Of a DNA stretch of 64,000 nucleotides, positions 1 to 11,099 are shown piece after piece; position 1 is the first letter of the stretch; every line of letters begins with the position of its first letter. The translations under genes were made by a program, and so were the position numbers. The DNA lies in contig JAZGTH010000109.1 in NCBI GenBank assembly GCA_036877525.1, positions 7,501 through 71,500 on the forward strand, read 5' to 3'. The DNA is from Chromobotia macracanthus. Taxonomy: Eukaryota; Chordata; Actinopteri; Cypriniformes; Botiidae. The notes beneath the pieces are model-generated. The model searched no databases and had not been told where the DNA came from. It saw only the letters and a list, made by a program, of their open reading frames with translations.

Positions 1-713
1 GTATGTTTGGGTGGGGGCATCAAAGTAGGTTTAATTAGTCAGATGTTAGTTTAGTTGGGGTTAGGTAAGTGTTTGGGCTGGGGCATCCAATTAGGTTTAA
101 TTAGTCAGAGGTTAGTTTAGTTGGGGTCAGGTAGGTGTTTGGGCTGGGGTATCAAATTAGGTTTAATTAGTCAGAGGTTAGTTTAGTTAGGGTTAGGTAG
201 GTGTTTGGGCTGGGGCATCCAATTAGGTTTAATTAGTCAGAGGTTAGTTTAGTTGGGGTCAGGTAGGTGTTTGGGCTGGGGTATCAAATTAGGTTTAATT
301 AGTCAGAGGTTAGTTTAGTTAGGGTTAGGTAGGTGTTTGGGCTGGGGCATCCAATTAGGTTTAATTAGTCAGAGGTTAGTTTAGTTGGGGTCAGGTAGGT
401 GTTTGGGCTGGGGTATCAAATTAGGTTTAATTAGTCAGAGGTTAGTTTAGTTAGGTTTAGATAGGCGTTTGGGCTGGGGCATCAAATTAGGTTTAATTAG
501 TCAGAGGTTAGTTTTGTCAGGTTTGGTGTATGTTTGGGTGGGGGCATCAAAGTAGGTTTAATTAGTCAGATGTTAGTTTAGTTGGGGTCAGGTAGGTGTT
601 TGGGCTGGGGTATCAAATTAGGTTTAATTAGTCAGAGGTTAGTTTAGTTAGGGTTTGGTAGGTGTTTGGGGCTGGGGCATCAAATTAGGTTTAATTAGTC
701 AAAGGTTAGTTAT
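1..713. repeat. 66-bp tandem satellite, dimeric
   Basis: About eleven tandem copies of a 66-bp unit; the word GTTTGGGCTGGGG recurs every 66 bp (for example 71 and 137). Two subtypes alternate, one with GGGTATCAAATTAGG after GGTCAGGTAGG and one with GGGCATCCAATTAGG after GGTTAGGTAGG, giving a 132-bp dimer. A distinctive unit at position 1 (GTATGTTTGGGTGGGGGCAT) recurs at 528, so a longer ~527-bp order is also visible. The array runs off the left edge of the window and has no ORF. Confidence 0.95.
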
Positions 714-731
714 GGTTAGGGTTAGGGTTAG
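714..731 (+). repeat. Telomere-type motif at satellite edge
   Basis: GGTTAGGGTTAGGGTTAG, nearly three TTAGGG units, lies exactly where the 66-bp satellite ends and unique sequence begins. It could be an interstitial telomeric repeat or a decayed satellite unit, since the satellite itself contains TTAGGGTTAGG. Confidence 0.8.
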
Positions 732-959
732 TTAAGAACTGAATATCACCAGAACCTCCAGGAGTGTGCTGGGGATGTGGACAGCCAGGACAGAACAAAA
801 GAGGACTGCCCTATCAATTCACTGCAACAAGCTCCCGAGGTTGAAAGGGGGACAGGTTGGCAGGCACCTTTTTGTGGTCCTGTGAACCCTTAAGGAGGCC
901 CAACTCAAAAGTACTAGAGATGCCTAGAGAATCATATAGGGGAGAGTCAACTTCCAATT

Positions 960-2170
960 ATAACTACTAATGTAAACCAAGAAGCTGTATTGCAAATTGA
1001 AGTAGAAGGAATAGATGTGTAAAGTCAAATTATGCCTCACACCTCCCATGTCAGGAACGTTTGTAGGCAGTAGGAATCAGTTGTATCTGTCCTAGAATCC
1101 TATGACTGCTCCAATCTGGAAGAAAAAGTGACCATGCCTATCCTGATATCAAATCAGAGTCCTATTAGTCTGTTAGGAAGTGAGGCATTGTGTACATTCG
1201 GTTTGCAGATTTGGTGTTATGCAGCAGTGTATATAGACAGGAAGGGAACCCAAATGATGATCTCTGAGCCAAAAGCAAATGTGTAGTGGATAGGACATAC
1301 AGATGAAGATATGAGACTGACAGTTAATAAATGGGAACAGTTAATAAAATAACTGGGAAACAAAGGACTTAAGACAATTTAAAAAAAAAGCTGCACAAAG
1401 CAAATGGGAGCCTACAATAAATCCACTGATTTTTCATTTCTCTAACAAGAATTACATAATTGAGAGATTCTAACCGTTCCAAAACGGTTTACAAAATTAG
1501 CCCAAGGAGGTCAAAGTATCTAAAGCCAAACTGCAATATTGCCTGCCACAAGTTGAATTTTTTAATGCGATTAATCTCATATGGCACAAAGGCCATAGCC
1601 CCAATGTACTTAGAAGGCATAAGTAAAGCACTGTCACAAACAGTAGGCCAGATGATGACCTTGAGTAGAAGTGACTGGCTTGAGTAGTGATTGGATAAAA
1701 GATTGCTATAAAAATGCCCCATTGAGAGATCCCAGTGACAAAAGATTATCAAAACACTTGGCGTTCACATGAAAACATTAATGCGCCAACCTAACACTTA
1801 AACATCCTTATTCTAGATGCACATGGTTTTGACTATTGTGCAAAGGGAGAAGTAATAAGGAAGATTAAACAACAAGGGTATTGGTCTCCATACTTGTACG
1901 CAATGGTAGAGGATTTTTTTTGTCTACGTGAGCTGCCAAGTATAATGTCAGCAAGGGAAAAACAACATCAATAGTTCATATACCCATACCTGAAGGACCT
2001 TTCAAACACTTGATGGATTATGTGGATATAAAACGGGTACAGGGCAAGAGACACATGCTTGTGGTCGTTGACCGATTTAGCTGTTGGATAGAAACAATAG
2101 CGTTGGCAGATGAAGGGGCAGGAAGAGCAATTACATTTTTAACAAGAAAAATTTTAAAGAATACAAGTCA
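960..2170 (+). mobile_element. Endogenous retrovirus pol remnant
   Basis: A decayed retroviral pol read in pieces on the plus strand. Protease-like: at about 1100-1215, NQSPISLLGSEALC resembles the C-terminal retropepsin motif (LLGRDxL). RT-like: at about 1500-1735, pieces such as GTKAIAP and QTVGQMM fit the thumb/connection region. Integrase-like: at about 1825-1915 (GYWSPYLYAMVEDF, the zinc-domain side) and at about 1985-2140 (VDYVDI-like start, then VVVDRFSCWIE, part of the DDE core). The catalytic RT palm is missing, and stops and frameshifts separate the pieces, so nothing functional is encoded. The order PR-RT-IN is retroviral. No LTRs were recognised on either side. The retroviral class is uncertain. 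Confidence 0.75.
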
Positions 2171-3870
2171 TTAACAGTGTCACAAATTGACACTGCAACA
2201 CCATCGCCTACAAAAAGCTGCTAGATTTGACTAAAAAATAAATAATTCACTGTATGCTAGAACCATTTTACATTGCATACTAAGCTAGTGGGAGTAAGGA
2301 TACCACATCCACAACATCATCTGCAGATGGATTCAACCTTATGGACATCATTATTTCAGCACAGGTCAACTCAGGCTCTGGAGGGAAAGTGAACAAGAAC
2401 AAGCAGAGATGACTGCTAGAAGAAAAAATAATTCATATGGAGACTGTTCTCAATGCAAATAAAATTTAAGTACTATAAAGCACAAAATCATCCAACAGAT
2501 GTTATAACTGACAAATGTGTCATTACTTTAACCCTACTTAATATACAACACAGAGAATTACCTGGATCTGCAGTGACAAGGCTGGGAGCAGCACTCTTAC
2601 AGAAAGTTCATCCAGCACCTTATAGAAATTATGGAACACAGCAGCTGGAGAGTCTGTTCAGGACTGAGATGCCATATAAAAAAAAGAAATCCTAAATCCC
2701 TAAAATCCTGCAAAAGACTTAACACTGCAGCAAATGCTTGAGGATACAGATTACTAATTTCCAAGATGACAATTAGAGCCTACTGTCCTATGGAAGAATC
2801 TACAGAATGAGGCATTTTAAATCAACAACAACAACACATTTGTATAACATTAAGCATCTGTAAAACCCGCACTCAAATACCAAGTAATGAAAGGATCCAT
2901 GCAAAACGGAAGGTTTCAGAGCTGTGGTACCAACAGTTTATCCCGATTCACTGGCTGTGCCATGTCAAAGATTACAAACTGCTTTGCACTCCCAGAAATA
3001 GGATTTCAGTTTCCATGCACAAAAGATCCAAAAATATTAAAAAGAAACTTAAACGTAATACAAAAAAACTAATCTACAGATAATGATTTGGTGACATTTG
3101 TTTTTTCTATGCAATAAATAAAAGCCAAAATGATAGCGCGAGGAACAGAAAATGAAATATTCACTGACACTACACATCTTTTGCACACAACAGCCATGAG
3201 AGAACCAGCAATTTGTCTCAAACAACTAATTTAAAGATGCAATGAACAAATTAATTGAGCAAGTACATGAGTGTTGACAATAATTGTGATTTATAATTTG
3301 AGCTGTCAGGTCAGATTTCAAGTCAGTCTGTTAAAGATCCAGCTACTGTAGCACGTTCAGGTACTGTAGATGAGGCAGCTTTTGTAGCTTCTTACAGCTG
3401 TTTAATTTAAACTTGCCATCTATGTTAAGAATTCCACAAGCACCCTGCAATGTTTCAAACAGACATGGTAGGAGAGAGGCAAGTTATGGATTTCAGCTTT
3501 AATACAACTTGACCTTGAATTATAGAGCACAAACAGCACAGAATAAAGGTCTTTGTCTTGAATTTCCACATTAACTGCAAAACTGTGATTCCCTGTTTAG
3601 CCATTAATACAGATCTGGAACAATACTCTGCAGGACGGTAAAGTCTCCAGAGCAAGACTGCCCTACATAAACATTTAAACAAATCTACAGAAACAATGGT
3701 TAATTAGTTAGCAGGGTGGTTAATATGTCACAGCAATCAAATGCAACACACAGCTAAGCTTAAAGAACAACATTAATACACAAAAGTGAAGATAACTTAC
3801 CTAACCCTAAGTGCAGCAAACATAAGAAACATTCAAAATAAACCACTAAATTTATTTAAATTACTAAATT
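2171..3870. other. No gene seen; possible ERV 3' debris
   Basis: About 1.7 kb of AT-rich DNA following the integrase remnant. Short open stretches occur at 2290-2400 and 2453-2695 but carry no recognised domain. Their position after integrase would fit a decayed env region, which is inference from order only. Nothing is recognised from 3100 to 3870. Confidence 0.4.
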
Positions 3871-3879
3871 AATTAAATT

Positions 3880-4175
3880 TGCCTACCAATTCGCAAAACG
3901 CGTATGTACATCATGTAAAAACGTTTTCGCTTCACTTGTAGAGACCACCGGCGCGTTTAAACGGATGATCTTCCTCAGCTTTCCGTTCACCGGTAAATTG
4001 CGCTCACCGGCGCGTTTAAATTGATAACAGGTTGCAAAGTGTTTTAAAACCCCGGAAAGCACGAAATTAAATTGCGCCCACCCCTTCCGCTTTTATAACC
4101 AATCACTATCAGCGGTGACCTTTCAAGCCAATTAGCTTTCAGTATGGCTGTAGTGCGTCATAAAACCTGTTCGTG
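3880..4175. promoter_or_regulatory. CpG-bearing, CCAAT-containing patch
   Basis: This patch is visibly richer in CG dinucleotides than its surroundings. CACCGGCGCGTTTAAA occurs twice, near 3950 and 4007, and a TTTTATAACCAATCAC block with a CCAAT box lies near 4095. It may be an old promoter, an LTR piece, or unmethylated DNA. No coding exon is attached to it. Confidence 0.3.
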
Positions 4176-4208
4176 AGGCACGTATTGATTTAAATCTGTT
4201 TGCCAGAT

Positions 4209-4222
4209 GGTTAGGGTTAGGG
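4209..4222 (+). repeat. Short telomere-type insert
   Basis: GGTTAGGGTTAGGG, two TTAGGG units, flanked by unrelated AT-rich sequence. One of several such motifs in the window. Confidence 0.85.
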
Positions 4223-5286
4223 TCTTATACGTAAATGTAAGCATAATAAATCCAACCCTTGTAGAAATATACAAAGAAATGTATACACATGTAAAGATTA
4301 TTTTGGATTCACATAATAAGAAAGCAATTAAACTGTTTCTATATGTGAGTCTGTTTCTATATGTAATGTCTCCTGGCTGTATGTTTTTCTATGTATAAAT
4401 GAATTATTCCGATTTTGCCTGTACCTTGACATTGTTTGTCTGTTAGTTTAATAAAAAAAATAATTTTAAGCTGTTTAGCTTTAACTAAAAATGTTTATAT
4501 TAATATACTGCAACCCGACATACATAAGAAAATAAAATTTATTTCAATTTATAATTAAAATTTATAAAATTTTAATGACAAAATAAAAATATATTTATGA
4601 GTCTTGCAGTGTCTCAGGTGTGACGTCATTCGCACTGCTGCTGCTTTCCGGCTTCAGTCAACGTAAGGTCTGAATAAAGAGATGTATGCCTACTTTGTTC
4701 ACTCTGCTTAATTTAAAGAAAATCACTAATTAATTAAAAGGATGACCACATCTCATTAATTAAAATGCAACTTAAAGGGTCTCAGCTTTTGCTCCATGGC
4801 TTCTAGCAACCTTCAATTGGCATTTACAATAAAAGATTAACGTTAGGTCTCTTTACATCTATATATGATTCACTTAAAGAAAAACATTTCTATATTCTAC
4901 TAATGGGTTCTTATTTACACACTAATATATTGTGCTGCTTCATAAATACAGAAACCTTTGTATTCGTCATCATGCAGAGATTATCATTGGCATAGGATTA
5001 GTTTTGATGAATGTGTAGCTGCAAAACAAAATATCTGTCTCGTCATTATTAAATTAGGGATTTTATTTTTTTATTCTGTTAGAGTATACACAATTAGTAT
5101 TTAAGTATTCAATGGAGGAAATCATACACAGAATCTGGAATTAAGCGAAAGAAAACATATCAATAAAAATGTGGCATTAGACACAAGAGTCCCGGCTTTA
5201 ACCCTTACTCACAATTATCACAACTCAGACCAAAACCTTCTGAAACGAAATACATAGGCTGGAGTAATCACACCAGCAGGAGGAGC

Positions 5287-5691
5287 TCAAAGAGAGCAGA
5301 AGCATCCGTAGAACAAAATGCTCTTAGAGGGATTGTGCCATATGAAGAAGAGGAACAGATGATCTGCTTTAAAGCACTCTGGACGCATGAGGCAACGCAT
5401 CATCATGATTGCACCGGTGGCTGCAGCAGCTTCTGTCCCTTCTTCATTCACTTCAACAAAGGATTTATGCACCACCTTTGAGAGCACCAGGTCATTGTTG
5501 GGGGACATGCCAGAGAAGTCAGCCTTCTGCAAATCAAACACATCCATCATTCCCAGACTGACCAGTAAACCTTTCATGTCATAGGTTTCCTCCATCTTGA
5601 ATCTGGGAAGAGACACTTGAATCTCCGTAACATCCATCATATCGGGTCGGGTCCACTTCATTAAGTTCTCATAGGTCAATGCTTTCTCCAA
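5287..5691 (-). pseudogene. Serpin terminal exon with reactive loop
   Basis: An open 134-codon exon after acceptor TTATCCAG, starting LEKALTYENLMKWTRPD. It contains the serpin C-terminal core, hinge GTEAAAATG, loop AIMMMRCLMRPECF, and the ending FLFFIWHNPSKSILFYGCF, with stop TGA at 5287-5289. Counting from the hinge glycine as P15 places Arg at P1 and Cys at P1'. The last residue is Leu where relatives usually have Pro. The loop and hinge look inhibitory, but the upstream lesions prevent a normal product. Confidence 0.93.
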
Positions 5692-5855
5692 CTGGATAAG
5701 ACAATCATGTTAATGTGTGGAATAGGGCTGTTTGAACAGGAGACACATTGTACATTATAACACAGTGCAAAATGTGTACTGTCACTGCACAGATCAGAAA
5801 GAGGTTTTTGTATTGACTTAGACAACATACCATGTTTACTGACAAAAGGTCTCAC

Positions 5856-6023
5856 CCTCTGAAGGCCAGTGGTGTCATCCTCCATCTCATTTGGAAGCAT
5901 GATCAACATGCTGAGATCTTTTCCAACATAGGGCAGCTCCAGAATCTGACAGTTCACATCAGGAATGAAGGCCAGTGGAAGCTATGCTTTCTGATGCATC
6001 ATCTGTACTGGCTTTGTTTCATT
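5856..6023 (-). pseudogene. Serpin exon 6 with premature TAG
   Basis: A 168-nt exon, acceptor GTGACAG, donor GTGAGA. It reads NETKPVQMMHQKA, then TAG (5982-5984), then LPLAFIPDVNCQILELPYVG and LSMLIMLPNEMEDDTTGLQR. The stop replaces a Lys codon, consistent with a single AAG-to-TAG change, and the frame is otherwise intact on both sides. Confidence 0.93.
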
Positions 6024-6440
6024 CTGTCACCAACCAATATTGTATCAAGTGACTCTGATTCATGTATATTCTGCTCTATTCCACTATAAATTATATAATA
6101 CTGTTTTGACAATTAGATGTTCTCAGAAACCCAATTATTCAATTATTTACTAGATAGTTGCTCATTATTAATTCACTTTCTCCAAGCTTCAGGGGAGATG
6201 CTTTAATTGTACAAAAACAAATGTACAATTAAAAAGGTATGTGCACCAGTGCTGCTGTACATGTACCACACTGATGTACAGTTCTACTTACTGTTTTATA
6301 TTTATGTATTTTTTTAGGTGTCTGAGAACTACTGTTCACTTAATTTCTATATTTCGTAATGTCTATCCAGTGTTGACAATTACATAATCAATTTCCTCAT
6401 AACAGCATAATCTTACCAAACTAAAAACCATTCTAAACCT

Positions 6441-6490
6441 GTTTGTCAGTGCATCAATATCTGCGTCTCTCAGTAGATCCCTGATCTTCT
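6441..6490 (-). pseudogene. Serpin exon 5, 5' remnant only
   Basis: After an acceptor ending GATAG, the sequence encodes EKIRDLLRDADIDALTN, the start of the exon that normally continues into the conserved NAIYFKG strand. That continuation was not found between 6024 and 6440, so roughly two thirds of the exon has been lost or replaced. Confidence 0.8.
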
Positions 6491-6679
6491 CTATCACTAT
6501 AAATTCACATTACAATTCACTATATGCTAATGAAGGAAATCAAATTGATATTGCATGTTCAAATATTTTGTTACTGGCCAAAAATGAGAGTGAGTTGTGA
6601 AAAATGATTCACTCATGTTTTTCTTAAAGATACAATAATAGAGACAAATGCACACCTTCTTCAGCTGAGATTTTTGTAC

Positions 6680-6807
6680 CTTGAGTATTTTTCTCCACCC
6701 AGCTATTGATTTTGATATGAGTTTATACGTGTAGTGTTTGCGTTCTTAATAAAGTCCACAGTCTCCAGTCCAGCCTGATAGTGTTGTTTTGTGTCACTAA
6801 GAAATTT
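6680..6807 (-). pseudogene. Serpin exon 4 with 10-nt insertion
   Basis: Acceptor TTACAG, donor G|GTAC. It encodes KFLSDTKQHYQAGLETVDF, then, after TCATATCAAA at 6711-6720, INSWVEKNTQ. Removing those ten bases gives a 118-nt exon that reads through cleanly. With them, the frame shifts and meets TAG four codons later. Confidence 0.9.
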
Positions 6808-7021
6808 CTGTAACAAAAAACGAGGACAATGACTAATAACATACTGCACATTTCATATAGTAAACAGAATGTTTTGTTAATTTATTTTGCTAAGTTTATT
6901 ACGTTACCTAAGTTAGGTTGATAAGAAATTATGCAGTTGAATAACTATAGAAACATAACATTTATAAAATCTGTTTCAGGAAAGGTGAAGGGTTGTTTCT
7001 CTGTGAATAATTTATTCTCAC

Positions 7022-7162
7022 ATCAACAAACTGGTAGGACTGCTCTCCATACAGGTAAATGGCAAGACTCAATGCGTATGGAGCTCCTGCTTTGTTCAGC
7101 TCAGTCAGTAGTTTGTTGAAACCAATATGTATATCACCTTCTGCTTTGGAAAAATGCAAAGT
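7022..7162 (-). pseudogene. Serpin exon 3
   Basis: A 141-nt exon with acceptor TCTCCAG and donor GTGAGA. It encodes HFSKAEGDIHIGFNKLLTEL then NKAGAPYALSLAIYLYGEQS, matching the helix C-D region of ov-serpins. In the family the residues after LSLA are usually Asn-Arg, whereas Ile-Tyr is seen here. The exon itself is open in frame 0. Confidence 0.9.
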
Positions 7163-7824
7163 CTGGAGACAAACAGTGAATAACAGTTGAGGTAATATGC
7201 ATACATTGTAATGCCTGATGTTTTAGAAGTTGCTGACAGTGAAACACTTTTCTGAAGCAAACATCTGCAGGATAGATCCCATGCTCACACAAATCCTCCA
7301 AAACAAAACGTTCTCTTTTATCTGCTATATAAAAATCCGCTCCACTGAACTGTTTACATCACATAGCCTTCATCAAAAACTGTTATATTAAACTTGGCTC
7401 ACACTTTCATTTGTGCATTTGTCAAACAACAACACTGAGAAAAGACAACAAATGTATCAAACCAAAATGCAGCTTTTAATAGATTTACATTAGACTGTCC
7501 CAGATGGTCATGTCATTAAACACATACAGCACTATACAGCACTCAGTGACGGGAGAATCATTTAACTATCAAGGGCATTTTACTTTATCACTTATTTCGA
7601 GTACAGCTGATGTAACAAGTGAGTCAGACACACCCAAGACGAAACCAGCAGCCCAGTAAGCAAACACGACTGTGGCCTGACACACTAATCATGAACAAAA
7701 AACGTGTTAGAGTCAGACATTTTTATATTGCTCACATTATGTTTCTGTTATGTCTCTAAGATCCAAGGAGTTTTTTATGTGTCCTACAGTTACAGTGATC
7801 TTCAATGAAGATCGCTCGACTCAC

Positions 7825-7991
7825 CTGAAACATCTGCGCTGCGTTTTCCTGCCGACAGCATAGAAAGAGCAGCGGAGATACTCAGAGGAGAAGAAAAGAC
7901 ATTTGCGGACGGATCTCCTTCACTGATCTTCTGAAACACGCTGAGGGAGAAGTGCGTATTTGCTGCCGAAAGAGACTCACACATTCACACA
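7825..7991 (-). pseudogene. Serpin start exon, frameshifted
   Basis: Acceptor TTTTCAG precedes 7991, and the ATG is at 7982-7984. The reading starts MCESLSAANTHFSLSVFQKI, the usual ov-serpin N-terminus (helix A), followed by NVFSSPLSISAALSML (strand 6B, helix B). The family then has a Gly-Ala-Lys-Gly-Asn stretch ending Gln-Met-Phe before the donor. Here that ending appears only in another frame (…AACGCAGCGCAGATGTTTCAG, donor GTGAGT at 7824). A small deletion plus an extra base has shifted the frame by one. Joined to the next exon, it reads into TGA within nine codons. Confidence 0.88.
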
Positions 7992-10040
7992 CTGAAAACA
8001 AAAAATGTTGTGTCAGAGTGAATACAGATTTAAAGTACATTTCAAAATGTTTTGAAGATCCTACACAGTCTTGGTTTACACTGTATTTACTGTTTTTATT
8101 TATTTGTGTATTTATTATTTAATTTCCTAACTCTCGACGCAGAAAGCTAAAGGACTCGACGACTTTTTTAAGCCGATTGGACAACAAACTGCCACAAACA
8201 ATTGGAGTTGGCCATGCGTAATGACGTGAAGTAAATGTAATGTAAATGTAATGGCAGTGAGCCGCTCTTTCTGTTCCTCCAAAAGTTTATAGAAAACAAA
8301 AGACAGCATCAAACTGCGTCAAAACTACTTACATTAAGTATCTAAATATCCCATCGTATTTTTCTATGTAAGACTAAAGAAGTTCATAATCATCACTAAT
8401 TCTTAAATACTTTACGTAGCCCCAATAATAAAAACCTTAATAATAATCTGAATAATTAATTCGTTATTTACAAGATGATGTATTTCCTTTTCTGGACGTG
8501 TATAGTCTCAACACGTCCTCAAAACACGCACAAACAGAGAGAGAGGATGGTTCAGCTGTGTAAAACCTCTTACAAGGTGTTCAGGTTAGAATTAAATAGT
8601 TGCAATAAATGTGACAAAATCAGTAATAATAACAGAATATCTGCAAGAAGTGGTACAACCCTACTTGCAAATCAGTCATATGAATTAAACGTCTAATCAG
8701 TTCTGGTGATATTCAGTTCTTACGTGCAAAAACTGTAAGGAGAAACACACTTTTTATTTCAGTGATTAAATAAATAAACACTGTGATTTTCTTTTTTATT
8801 TCAGAAATTCTAACTAAAAAATCATTATAAAACTGAACTTTGTCTGAAACTTGTTTCAAAGGTCACCAGAAACTAACAGTACTGAATAAGTAACTGTTTC
8901 TTCTCAACAGAAAGGGTTATAAATTCTTTGGTTACATCCATGGGTCTGTTAATTGCAGTACAACAATATTAAATTCACAATTATTTGTATAGTGAGTGCT
9001 TTTCACAATACATAGAGTTTTGATTCTGCTCTACAGATAAAGAAAGTTGTACGTTGTCAAACAAGTGTGTAATTATAAATGATTATAGAGCTGTACAGAC
9101 TGTAAAATGTCACAGATTATGCAGTTGACTAATATTGTGCATGAAATTAAGCAGGAGTAATGATTATCCCAAGTCCTCGCAGAGGTCTGTATCATCTCTA
9201 CACAGTGTTGGGTCATCTGAAGTCATCATAAGGGATAGGTAACCCGAGTTAGAAACAGGAGGCAAATAGAGAATATTTAGCGTAGCTGCCATTCGTAACA
9301 TTACTAGCAAAAGATAATATTTTGCAGACCTTTAGTGTATCTCAGAGTGAAATGGGGCTATGGTCTGTCCTAGAACAAGATTCAAAGCACATTGAGACAT
9401 TTGGTAATTATACTGCATATCACCATAAAATTACATACAATAGAAATAACATGAAACAGTGGTGTTTCACTTATTTAAAATATCGTAAACTGGAAATCCT
9501 CTCAAAAATGTTTTGTAGTAATGTTAGCCTTGACACCAAAGTTCTGAGGCGTTTGTAAAAAAATAAAGCAATTTTCAGGGAAGCTTTGTATCGATGCTTG
9601 ATTCATTCTGTCAAAATGTAAAATCGTCCCATTACGTCCAAAGCTAAATTTCACAGACACCCATGTGACTGCTTCCTACTCTTATTTAAATGTTTAAAAA
9701 CATGTGACACAGAGCTCACCTTCGTGGGCCATAGAGTTTACTGTTACTAACCCTAACCCTGAGTTGCAAAGAGAAGTTGTTCTAAAATGTGTGGACACTT
9801 TCATCTGATTTCACTCAATAAGGCTAATAATCTAAGGCAAAGGCTATTGTTTTGGTGGACCCTAGATTACTTCATAATGATGAACTGTGACCCTAACCCA
9901 AATGTTTAGTTCTAATTCACATCTTCCATATTATTCCCCCAAGCAGCCTAATGCACCCTTGACCAATTGGGATTCCATGTTTGTGTTAGCAGTGTCACAT
10001 ATTTATTATGCCTAAATGTGTGTTATCGTGTTTCTGTAGA
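7992..10040. other. No gene seen upstream of serpin remnant
   Basis: AT-rich DNA. A slightly CG-bearing stretch at 8125-8290 lies 5' of the serpin start exon and could hold its old promoter or untranslated exon, but I cannot identify either. Nothing is recognised at 8300-10040 apart from a short telomere-type motif at 9747-9760. Confidence 0.5.
9747..9760 (-). repeat. Short telomere-type insert
   Basis: CTAACCCTAACCCT on the plus strand (two CCCTAA units); a further single-unit version, GACCCTAACCC, lies near 9890. Confidence 0.8.
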
Positions 10041-10054
10041 AAATGTGACAAAAT

Positions 10055-10130
10055 GTATAACTTGAGTGTACTTTAAGTCGCTTTGGATGAAAGCATCTGC
10101 CAAATGCGTAAATGTAAAATGTAATTGCAT
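10055..10130 (+). repeat. Teleost SINE/LINE-type 3' tail
   Basis: TCGCTTTGGATGAAAGCATC followed by TGCCAAATGCGTAAATGTAA matches the widespread fish tail (CGCTTTGGATAAAAGCATCTGCCAAATG). The reverse complement occurs near 56825. Confidence 0.65.
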
Positions 10131-10159
10131 CATTAATGGAAGCCTAATATTCAGTTATT

Positions 10160-11075
10160 AGTTGTATTGCAGTGGAATGTCAGAAGCCTTATAGCTAATG
10201 GAAAAAAAATAAAAAAATGTTCTTCTGATCAGTCAGTTACACCTCATGTAATATGTGTACAAGAGACATGGTTGAAACCGCAGTTAGAATTTGTACTGTA
10301 TGGATATACTTCAATTAAGAAAGATAGGGAAACAGGAAAAGGTGGAAGGGTAGCAACTTTTGTAAGAAGTGGGGTAAGATACAACCTAATTATCAAAGGG
10401 AAAGAACATGAATCTGTTGTAATCCAAGTATGGTCAGGAAAAGATAGTATAAAGATTGTAAATTTCTAAAATTTTTGCAATTCCCTTGCAATAGACTGAG
10501 TTCTGATAAGCTAAATTCGGTATGTGGGTGTATACAATGCAAGATAGTATAGTGTGGGGATTTTAATGTGCACAGCACATTATTAGGAAGTAAGAGCACA
10601 GATGTAAGTGGATCAGTGATAGAGGAATTTTTAGATGGAAAAGGTTTGGTATGTGTTAATGATGGGAAGGGCACGTTACAGTTGTTTTTATAACCCAGAA
10701 AGTGTTATTGACTTAACATTAATGTCAACAGAAACTGCAGGAAATAGCACATGGGAAGTGTTGGGTCAATCGAGAGTAGGTAGTGATCACCATCCAATAA
10801 AAACTAGGATTGGGGTAGGCCAGGATAATGAAGTGAGAAAACCAAGGTGGAAATTACATAAAGCTGATTGGCAGACATTCCATGAGTTGAGTGAAATTAG
10901 GTGTATGGAATTACTGAATAGGAATATAACAGATGTGGAAGAAATGAATGAAGCAGTAGTGTTAGTGTTAAGTAGTGTAAGTAGTAGTGTCATTATGCAA
11001 ACTGCAGAGGAAACAATTCTTAAAAAGACCGAAAGAGAACAAAGGAAGAATGTGCTGTGGTGGGCACATGAAATG
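10160..11075 (+). mobile_element. LINE endonuclease fragment (ORF2 5' part)
   Basis: Decayed apurinic-type endonuclease of a non-LTR retrotransposon. The pieces are WNVRSLIANG (start of domain), VICVQETWLKP (catalytic Glu context), CGDFNVHS (10555-10580) and VGSDHHPI (10775-10800, the terminal SDH motif). There is a frameshift near 10468, a TAG replacing a probable Trp near 10551, and another shift near 10670. After the endonuclease it reads on as a linker (KPRWKLHKADWQTFHEL) and stops near 11075 before any reverse transcriptase motif. An I- or Jockey-like clade is possible; the clade is not certain. The 3' end is absent, which is unusual because LINEs normally lose their 5' ends. Confidence 0.85.
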
Positions 11076-11099
11076 ACTTTGTTTCCTATTTATTGATCA

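Larger units (their letters stand above)
5287..7991 (-). pseudogene. Clade-B (ov-)serpin pseudogene, serpinb1-like
   Basis: Six exons of an intracellular ov-serpin (fish leukocyte elastase inhibitor/serpinb1-like) are recognisable in order on the minus strand: 7825-7991, 7022-7162, 6680-6807, 6441-6490 (partial), 5856-6023 and 5287-5691. Family members are protease-trapping suicide inhibitors in the cytosol, and the trap needs the reactive-centre loop in the last exon. Lesions seen: (1) the start exon ends out of phase, so splicing to the next exon reaches TGA after nine codons; (2) a 10-nt insertion at 6711-6720; (3) loss of most of exon 5; (4) an in-frame TAG at 5982-5984 where the family has Lys. 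The splice sites remain largely canonical and the last exon is fully open, so the decay is recent or the locus is still transcribed. Fish usually carry tandem serpinb1-like clusters, and this is probably a dead member. Confidence 0.92.

Noticed and set aside
1..713. Satellite as a telomere proper
   Set aside because: The 66-bp unit is not a simple TTAGGG array; only the edge carries telomere-type units.
1460..1687. Plus-strand ORF here as a separate gene
   Set aside because: Its recognisable words belong to the ERV RT thumb region and the Met start is arbitrary.
5287..5691. The serpin terminal exon as a single-exon gene starting at MEKALTY
   Set aside because: The first codon is TTG directly after a splice acceptor, and matching upstream exons exist.
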